Assembly (NCBI GenBank): GCA_016716225.1
Contig: JADJWT010000001.1
Location: 2,490,501-2,554,500 of the forward strand
Length of the DNA: 64,000 nucleotides
DNA from: Ignavibacteriota bacterium
GTDB lineage: Bacteria; Bacteroidota; Ignavibacteria; Ignavibacteriales; Melioribacteraceae
Reading direction: 5' to 3'
This document shows, one piece after another, positions 54,930 through 61,284 of this stretch. The position numbers and the translations under genes are program-made. The notes below the pieces were generated by a model. The model saw only the letters and a program-made list of their open reading frames with translations. It made no database searches and had not been told where the DNA came from. Position 1 is the first letter of the stretch. Each line of letters begins with the position of its first letter.

Positions 54930-56228
54930 ATGAATATTAATGATTTTATCAAAATATTTATTCAAAAAAATAAAACTTTATTAAGAAATTTTTCTTCCTT
55001 AACGGCTCTTCAAATTTCGCAATATATTTTCCCGATTATTACATTTCCTTATTTAGTTAGAGTTTTAGGTCCCGAAGGTTACGGACTTGTATCATTTGCA
55101 AATGCATTTATAGGATACTTTACTGTAATTACAGATTATGGTTTTCATCTTTCAGCAACTAAAGATATTTCTATAATAAGAAAAAGTAATCCAGAAAAAC
55201 TTGAGGAAATTTTTAATTCGGTTCTTGGTGTAAAACTTTTGCTTTTTCTTCTAAGCATTTTGATGATTATTCCGATTCTATTATTTATCCCAAAATTTAA
55301 TTTCCATGCAATGATTTATTTTGTGTCGTTTCTTGCTGTATTTGGAACAACAATTTTTCCCATTTGGTTTTATCAAGGAATTGAAGAAATGGGATACATT
55401 ACAAATATCAGCATTGCAGTTAAAGTACTTTGGGTAATATCAATTTTTCTATTTGTGAATTCAAAGGATGATATTATAATTCTTGTAACATTGAATGCAA
55501 TCAGTTCAATAGTAACTGGAATTATTGGTTTATGGATTGCAAAAATAAAATTTAATTTAAAATTTAAAATCCCTTCAATTGAGCAAATTAAATATCAGCT
55601 TACGGATAGCTGGCATTATTTTATTTCTAATGTATCAATAAGTTTATATACAATTTCAAATATTTTTATACTTGGAATTTTTACAAACGATACAATTGTA
55701 GGATATTTTTCTGCTGCGGATAAAATTAGATATGCGGTGCAAAATGTTACATCAACAGCAGGAAGAACAATTTTTCCACATTTATCATCAGAATTTCTTA
55801 GATCATTAGAAGCCGGATTTAGTTTTATTCGAAAGTATATTTTTTCCATGGGAACTATCGTTTTAGTTTTAAGCATTTTACTATTTGTTTTTTCGGAACA
55901 AATTGTAATTTTAGTTTTGGGCATTGAATATCTAAAATCAGTAATAGTACTTAAGGTTTTATCATTTTTACCATTTATAATTTTTGCAAGTAACGTTGCC
56001 GGAATTCAAACAATGATTCACCTTGGCTACAAAAAAGAATTTGCAAACATTATAATTGTTGCGGGAGTTTTTAATATCATTTTATCATTTATAATTGTTC
56101 CAATTTATTTTGAATTTGGAAGCGCCGTAGCAGTTGTAATTACCGAATTAGTTGTAACTACAAAAATGTTAAGTTTTCTAAAACGAAAAAATATTAATGT
56201 TTTTAAGAAAGCAACTTCTGAGTTATGA
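54930..56228 (+). CDS. Polysaccharide flippase (Wzx/MATE-like)
   Basis: A 432-residue inner-membrane protein of the oligosaccharide flippase family, with about 12-14 predicted helices. The family N-terminus is present (LTALQISQYIFPIITFPYLVRVLGPEGYGLVSFANA). It moves lipid-linked glycan repeats from the cytoplasmic to the periplasmic leaflet. Its ATG abuts the EnvC stop and its end overlaps the UDP-galactopyranose mutase gene by 4 bases. It opens the glycan cluster that extends to 61269. I see no Wzy polymerase or Wzz in the window. Confidence 0.9.
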   Translation: MNINDFIKIFIQKNKTLLRNFSSLTALQISQYIFPIITFPYLVRVLGPEGYGLVSFANAFIGYFTVITDYGFHLSATKDISIIRKSNPEKLEEIFNSVLGVKLLLFLLSILMIIPILLFIPKFNFHAMIYFVSFLAVFGTTIFPIWFYQGIEEMGYITNISIAVKVLWVISIFLFVNSKDDIIILVTLNAISSIVTGIIGLWIAKIKFNLKFKIPSIEQIKYQLTDSWHYFISNVSISLYTISNIFILGIFTNDTIVGYFSAADKIRYAVQNVTSTAGRTIFPHLSSEFLRSLEAGFSFIRKYIFSMGTIVLVLSILLFVFSEQIVILVLGIEYLKSVIVLKVLSFLPFIIFASNVAGIQTMIHLGYKKEFANIIIVAGVFNIILSFIIVPIYFEFGSAVAVVITELVVTTKMLSFLKRKNINVFKKATSEL

Positions 56229-57319
56229 AATATGATTATTTAATTGTAGGAGCTGGATTTGCCGGAAGTGTTTTTGCAGAAAGAATTGCAAGTCAATTAA
56301 ATAAAAAAGTTTTAATTGTAGAAAAAAGAAATCACATTGGCGGAAATGCTTATGATGAATTTGATGAACATGGCATTTTAGTCCATAAATACGGTCCGCA
56401 TATTTTCCACACAAATAGTAAAAAAGTTTTTGATTACCTTTCTCAATTTACGGAATGGAGATTTTACGAACACAGAGTTTTAGCAAAATTAAATGATGAA
56501 CTTTATCCAATTCCGATAAACAGAACGACAATAAATAAATTATATAATAAAAAATTTACGACTGATGAAGAAGTTGCAGAGTTTTATAATTCGGTTAAAG
56601 AAAAAAGATATCCAATAAAAAATTCAGAGGATATAATTGTCAATCAAGTAGGTATTGATTTATACGAAAAGTTCTTTAAATTTTACACAAAGAAACAATG
56701 GAATTTGGATCCGGCGGAATTATCACCAACAGTTTGCGGAAGAATTCCGGTAAGAACAAATGATGATGATAGATATTTTACAGACAAATATCAATTTATG
56801 CCCAAAGATGGATATACTAAAATGTTTGAAAAAATGTTAGATAATAAGAATATTGAGATTTTACTAAATACAGATTATAAGAAAATTGTAAATGAAATTG
56901 ATTTTATTAAAATGATATACACCGGACCAATAGATTATTTTTTTGATTATAAATTTGGGAAATTACCGTATCGTTCCATTAAATTTGAGTGGGAGAATTT
57001 TAATAAGGAAAAGTTTCAAGATGCTGCAGTTGTAAATCATGTTGATAAAAGCGAGGATTTTACAAGAGTTAGTGAATATAAATATTTAACTGGACAAGAA
57101 AAATCTACTACAACAATTAGTAAAGAATTTGCTCAAGTAAATGGAGAACCTTATTATCCAATTCCCACAAATCAAAATGAAGAATTATATAAAAAATATA
57201 AAACTGAAGCAGAAAAAATTGAAAATGTATTTTTCTGTGGAAGATTAGCTGAGTATAAATATTATAATATGGATCAGGTGGTTGCCAACTGTTTTTTGGA
57301 ATACGAGAAAATTGTATGA
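56225..57319 (+). CDS. glf: UDP-galactopyranose mutase
   Basis: Converts UDP-galactopyranose to UDP-galactofuranose, the donor for galactofuranose in surface glycans; uses reduced FAD. The 364 residues have the FAD-binding DYLIVGAGFAGSVFAER, VEKRNHIGGNAYD, YGPHIFHTNSKKVFDYL, the active-site region FFKFYTKKQWNLDP, RIPVRTNDDDRYFTDKYQFMP and the C-terminal GRLAEYKYYNMDQVV. All conserved blocks are intact. The downstream GT2 resembles galactofuranosyltransferases, consistent with this sugar. Confidence 0.97.
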   Translation: MKYDYLIVGAGFAGSVFAERIASQLNKKVLIVEKRNHIGGNAYDEFDEHGILVHKYGPHIFHTNSKKVFDYLSQFTEWRFYEHRVLAKLNDELYPIPINRTTINKLYNKKFTTDEEVAEFYNSVKEKRYPIKNSEDIIVNQVGIDLYEKFFKFYTKKQWNLDPAELSPTVCGRIPVRTNDDDRYFTDKYQFMPKDGYTKMFEKMLDNKNIEILLNTDYKKIVNEIDFIKMIYTGPIDYFFDYKFGKLPYRSIKFEWENFNKEKFQDAAVVNHVDKSEDFTRVSEYKYLTGQEKSTTTISKEFAQVNGEPYYPIPTNQNEELYKKYKTEAEKIENVFFCGRLAEYKYYNMDQVVANCFLEYEKIV

Positions 57320-58212
57320 ATGAAACTATAGCGGCTGTTGTTGTAACACATAACCGAATAAAACTTCTTCAAGAATGCATTGAAGCTTTAAGAAATCAAA
57401 CCAGAAAATTAGATGAAATAATTGTCGTAAATAATGATAGCCAGGATGGCACAAAAGAATGGTTGGATGAACTAAGAGATTTAACAAAAATTCATCAAGA
57501 AAATTTAGGCGGTGCAGGAGGTTTTCATAATGGAATGAAACTAGCTTATGAAAAAGGTTATGACTGGATTTGGACTATGGATGATGATTGCTTGCCGGAA
57601 TTAAATGCTCTTGAAAATTTATTAACAACTGAATTTAAAACTAATGTTATTCTTAATTCAGTTGTTATTGCGAAAACAAATCCTCAACAACTCAATTTTG
57701 GTTTGGAAGATTATAAAAATAAAAAATTCTTCAAGACTATTTCAGAAATAAAAGACACAAATATTATTTATGGTGCTAATTTTTTTAATGGTACTTTAAT
57801 TCATAAAGATGTAATCATAAAAATTGGTTTTCCAAATAGTCTATTTTTTATCTATGGAGATGAATATGAATATTACCTTCGAATTAAAAATTCAAATATT
57901 CCAATTTTAACTATTTTATCGTCGTGTGTTAGACATACTGCACAAGTGCATAGATATATCGGGAGAGGAAAATTTTTTTTTAGGTTAAACGAATTTAATA
58001 AATTGAGTGTAAAATATGTGCCAAGAAATCTTTTTGTTATTTGTCAATTATTTAAAGAGTACACTTTTAGAAGATTAATAAAAACCTATATATTTGATTT
58101 ATTAGGCATTATTTTAATTCAAAAAAGAATTTATCTTGCAATTTACTACATTATTTCAATTTTCAATGGAATTTTTCTTTTAAAAAAAATTAAACAAACT
58201 GAAAAAGTCTAG
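57316..58212 (+). CDS. Family 2 glycosyltransferase, probable galactofuranosyltransferase
   Basis: A 298-residue GT-A glycosyltransferase. The start AAVVVTHNRIKLLQECIEAL and NNDSQDGT bind the nucleotide; the metal-binding DXD is in WIWTMDDDCLP. NLGGAGGFHNGM is a signature common to galactofuranosyl- and rhamnosyltransferases of the GlfT/WbbL type. A partly hydrophobic C-terminus suggests membrane association. It overlaps glf by 4 bases. Galf specificity is inferred from the motif plus the neighbouring glf. Confidence 0.88.
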   Translation: MNETIAAVVVTHNRIKLLQECIEALRNQTRKLDEIIVVNNDSQDGTKEWLDELRDLTKIHQENLGGAGGFHNGMKLAYEKGYDWIWTMDDDCLPELNALENLLTTEFKTNVILNSVVIAKTNPQQLNFGLEDYKNKKFFKTISEIKDTNIIYGANFFNGTLIHKDVIIKIGFPNSLFFIYGDEYEYYLRIKNSNIPILTILSSCVRHTAQVHRYIGRGKFFFRLNEFNKLSVKYVPRNLFVICQLFKEYTFRRLIKTYIFDLLGIILIQKRIYLAIYYIISIFNGIFLLKKIKQTEKV

Positions 58213-58272
58213 GAGAGAAAAGTGATAAATTTTATTTCAAAAATATTTTATTTTTAAGTCAAAAGTGAAACG

Positions 58273-59397
58273 TTGAAGCTGATTCACTACATAAAGAATT
58301 ATACTGAAATATTTGTTTTTCAATTTCTTAAATTTTCTCTTCCAAAAGTTAAAAAGCACAAAAACTATTTATTACTAATAAATACAGGTTATATTGGAGA
58401 TCTTATTGTATCGTCTATTTTACTGGAGAATCCTAAAATATTTAAGGAATATAATAAAATTATATTTCTTATTAAAAGTCAATATTTAGATTTATTTACT
58501 AATTATGAAGGGGATATTAAATTTTTTGGCTATAATGAAAAAAAATATCGTTTTTCTATTTTGTATAAATTCAAATTACTTTCCTTATTAAGAGCTGAAG
58601 CATTTAAAACATGTATTCAGCTCACAGCAGCAAGGGGAATTCTTAATGAGGAAATTACTCATTTATCTGGCGCTAAGGAACTTATTGCACTAAATTCATT
58701 TTGGGAATATCTTGGAAAACACTTAGGTACATATTTCGATAGTAAGTACACTTCAATTATTGCAAAAAAAACTTTAAACGAATATCAGAAACATTTTGAA
58801 TTGATAGAGGAATTTAATCATGATAAAGTGGAAATAGCTTTTAATAATGGAATTACTTTTGCTGAAAATAAATTATTAAAATTTAACGAACAACTTAATT
58901 TGTCAAATTACATTGTAATATCACCATTTTCATCTCAAATGAATAGAGAATGGAAATCAAATTATTTTAAAGAATTAATTGATTATCTGAAAATTGATTA
59001 TCAAATTGTATTAATTGGATCAAGAAATCAGAAAAACAAAATTGAAAGATTAATTACTGATAAAGGAAATGTATTTAATTTAGCAGGTGAATTGAATTTA
59101 AATGAGATTCCAAGTTTATTAAAATACGCAAAATTATTTATTGGTATGGATTCAGGTATGACTCACCTTGCGCTTAAGTTAAATACTCCACTCATTTCAA
59201 TTATTGGTGGAGGTGAGTTTGGCAGATTTTTTCCGTTCAAATCTACAAATAAAGTAAAATATCTCTATAATAAAATGGATTGTTTTCTATGTCACTGGGA
59301 ATGTATTAAAAGTGAAATGTTTTGTTTAATTGAGATTACTCCACAAATAGTAATTAACGAAGTAAAAAAAATTTTGTTGGAAAGACATGCTGTTTAA
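58273..59397 (+). CDS. Family 9 glycosyltransferase (heptosyltransferase-like)
   Basis: A 374-residue GT-B enzyme of the heptosyltransferase family. The N-terminal fold has LLLINTGYIGDLIVSSILLE, and the C-terminal donor site has IGMDSGMTHLALKLNTPLISIIGG. Four cysteines near the end (CFLCHWEC and FC) are typical of GT9 proteins from this group. I use TTG 58273, which has no ribosome-binding site. In the same frame, GTG 58222 follows a good AGGAGAG but is separated by one in-frame TAA (58255-58257), so an N-terminal mutation is possible. Sugar specificity is unknown. Confidence 0.85.
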   Translation: MKLIHYIKNYTEIFVFQFLKFSLPKVKKHKNYLLLINTGYIGDLIVSSILLENPKIFKEYNKIIFLIKSQYLDLFTNYEGDIKFFGYNEKKYRFSILYKFKLLSLLRAEAFKTCIQLTAARGILNEEITHLSGAKELIALNSFWEYLGKHLGTYFDSKYTSIIAKKTLNEYQKHFELIEEFNHDKVEIAFNNGITFAENKLLKFNEQLNLSNYIVISPFSSQMNREWKSNYFKELIDYLKIDYQIVLIGSRNQKNKIERLITDKGNVFNLAGELNLNEIPSLLKYAKLFIGMDSGMTHLALKLNTPLISIIGGGEFGRFFPFKSTNKVKYLYNKMDCFLCHWECIKSEMFCLIEITPQIVINEVKKILLERHAV

Positions 59398-60109
59398 ACT
59401 TGAAACAATTAGCGAGGATATAGTTGGAAAAAAACTATTTAAAATAAAAAAGAACGATTTCCCATTTGTCATTCAGTACTTAGATTTTAACGTTGCTAAT
59501 TATTTTTATGAAAAAAATATAGATATGAATTACTTGAATAATTTATTTTTATATCCAGACTCAGCAGCTCTATATTTTTATATAAAATTATTCGTAAATA
59601 GAAAATTTAAGAAAATAATTAGCACAGACTTTCAAGAAAATATTTTAAAAGAAATTAATAAAAAGAATGTAAATGTTTATTTATTTGGAGACAAAGAATC
59701 TATATTGTATAATGCCATTAAATCTATTAAAAAAAAATATTTTAATATAAATATAGTTGGCTTTTGCAATGGATACAATTTTAGTTCAAGTGAGTTAATA
59801 AATGAAATAAACGATTTGAATGTGGATCTATTATTTGTTGGGTTAGGTGTTGGAAGACAAGAGAAATGGATATTAGAAAATTATAAGGAATTGAAAGTAA
59901 AAATTGTAATTAGTGTTGGCGGATGGTTTCAATATTTAGCTGAAAATAAAAAACGAGCACCTCGGTTGATTAGGAAATTAAATTTAGAATGGTTGCACAA
60001 ATTAATTTTTGAATTCCCGCGTGTATGGAAAAGATATTTGATAGGGGTTCCGTTATTTTATTTTAGAATAATTACAAAGAAAATTGTTATAAATTTGGTT
60101 GAAAAATGA
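59387..60109 (+). CDS. WecG/TagA/CpsF-family glycosyltransferase
   Basis: A 240-residue member of the family that adds the second sugar (often N-acetylmannosamine-type) to lipid-linked intermediates. The distinctive motif is LLFVGLGVGRQEKWILEN, followed by VGGWFQYLAENKKRAP and RLNLEWLHKLIFEF-type sequence. PDSAALYFYIKLF near residue 50 replaces the more usual PDG-xG-VVWA stretch, so this copy is divergent. It overlaps the GT9 gene by 11 bases and the next GT by 4. Confidence 0.9.
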   Translation: MLFKLETISEDIVGKKLFKIKKNDFPFVIQYLDFNVANYFYEKNIDMNYLNNLFLYPDSAALYFYIKLFVNRKFKKIISTDFQENILKEINKKNVNVYLFGDKESILYNAIKSIKKKYFNINIVGFCNGYNFSSSELINEINDLNVDLLFVGLGVGRQEKWILENYKELKVKIVISVGGWFQYLAENKKRAPRLIRKLNLEWLHKLIFEFPRVWKRYLIGVPLFYFRIITKKIVINLVEK

Positions 60110-61269
60110 AAATCCTTTTTATTAATGAATCAACAGTAATAAAAGGCGGTATTGATATTGTTTTAGAAACTGAATTTGACGGATTAAAAAAAAACGGAAT
60201 TGATGTTGAATTGTTAGATTTCTCACATAAGGATTTTTTAAATAACAGTATTTTAAATAAATTCAAACATACAATTTTATATTTCTCCGAAAGTGAAAGA
60301 AACAAAGTCATTGAGCATAAATTAAAATCCTTTAAACCAGACATTATTCATTTTCATAATACATATCCTATTTTAAGAAAACCCTGGTGGATGGAAAAAA
60401 AATCTAAAAATTTAAAAGTAGTTCAACATTTACACAACTATTATCCATTTTGCTTAAACTCATTTTTTTTTATTGATGGAAAAATTTGTACCGATTGCTT
60501 TATCAATAATAATTTTTCAGATGGAATTCGGAAATCATGTTATGATTATTCTAAATTCAAATCTTTTTTTGCTTCATTTAATCGCCCAGTTCCACATGAA
60601 TGGATCAAATATTCAACTAATGTTGATCTGTTCTTAGGAGTCAGTAATTTTATTGTTGATAAATATATTGAGTTAGGACTTGATGAAAAAAAAATAAAAA
60701 GAATATATAATGGAATAAATATTGAGCAAAATAATCTAGTTTCTAATAATGGCTCTTATGTATTATTCTTGGGGAATATTGTTTATGCAAAAGGCATAAA
60801 TATTGTATGTGAATTAGCTAAACAAAATCTTGATATTGAGTTTGTTATTGCTGGTTTAGGGCGTGATTTACAATCAGTTAAATCTAAATACAATTTTTTG
60901 TCTAATCTGAAATTTATGAATTACTCAGAAGGAGTAAATAAAAAAGAATTACTTATGAATAGTAAATTCTTATTACTTCCTTATTTGAGTTGGGAATCAT
61001 TCGGGTTAGTAAATATTGAAGCTTTAGCATATGGCAAACCAATTATTACTTCGGGCTTAGGGGGAACCTCAGAATTAATAGAGGATGGTAAAACTGGTTT
61101 TATAGTTAAAGGAAATAATTTAAACAGCTATCAAGATGCTGTTAGAAGATTATGGGAAAATAAATCTCAATTTAAAATCGATGAACTTAAACAAAAAGAA
61201 ATATTGTCTAAATTTTGCGCAGAAAAACATATTGCCAATTTAATTAAACAATATAATTCAATTATATAA
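60106..61269 (+). CDS. Family 4 glycosyltransferase
   Basis: A 387-residue GT-B retaining glycosyltransferase. The N-terminus holds a glycine loop (ESTVIKGGIDIVLETEFDGL) and DIIHFHNTYPIL, and a cysteine-containing insertion (CTDCFINNNFSDGI) follows, as in many GT4 enzymes. The C-terminal domain has LFLGNIVYAKGINIVCELA, PYLSWESFGLVNIEALAYGKPIITS with the catalytic E-x7-E, and GLGGTSELIEDGKTGFIV. It is the last gene of the glycan cluster. The specific sugar cannot be read. Confidence 0.92.
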   Translation: MKILFINESTVIKGGIDIVLETEFDGLKKNGIDVELLDFSHKDFLNNSILNKFKHTILYFSESERNKVIEHKLKSFKPDIIHFHNTYPILRKPWWMEKKSKNLKVVQHLHNYYPFCLNSFFFIDGKICTDCFINNNFSDGIRKSCYDYSKFKSFFASFNRPVPHEWIKYSTNVDLFLGVSNFIVDKYIELGLDEKKIKRIYNGINIEQNNLVSNNGSYVLFLGNIVYAKGINIVCELAKQNLDIEFVIAGLGRDLQSVKSKYNFLSNLKFMNYSEGVNKKELLMNSKFLLLPYLSWESFGLVNIEALAYGKPIITSGLGGTSELIEDGKTGFIVKGNNLNSYQDAVRRLWENKSQFKIDELKQKEILSKFCAEKHIANLIKQYNSII

Positions 61270-61284
61270 TATTCGCATAAATTT

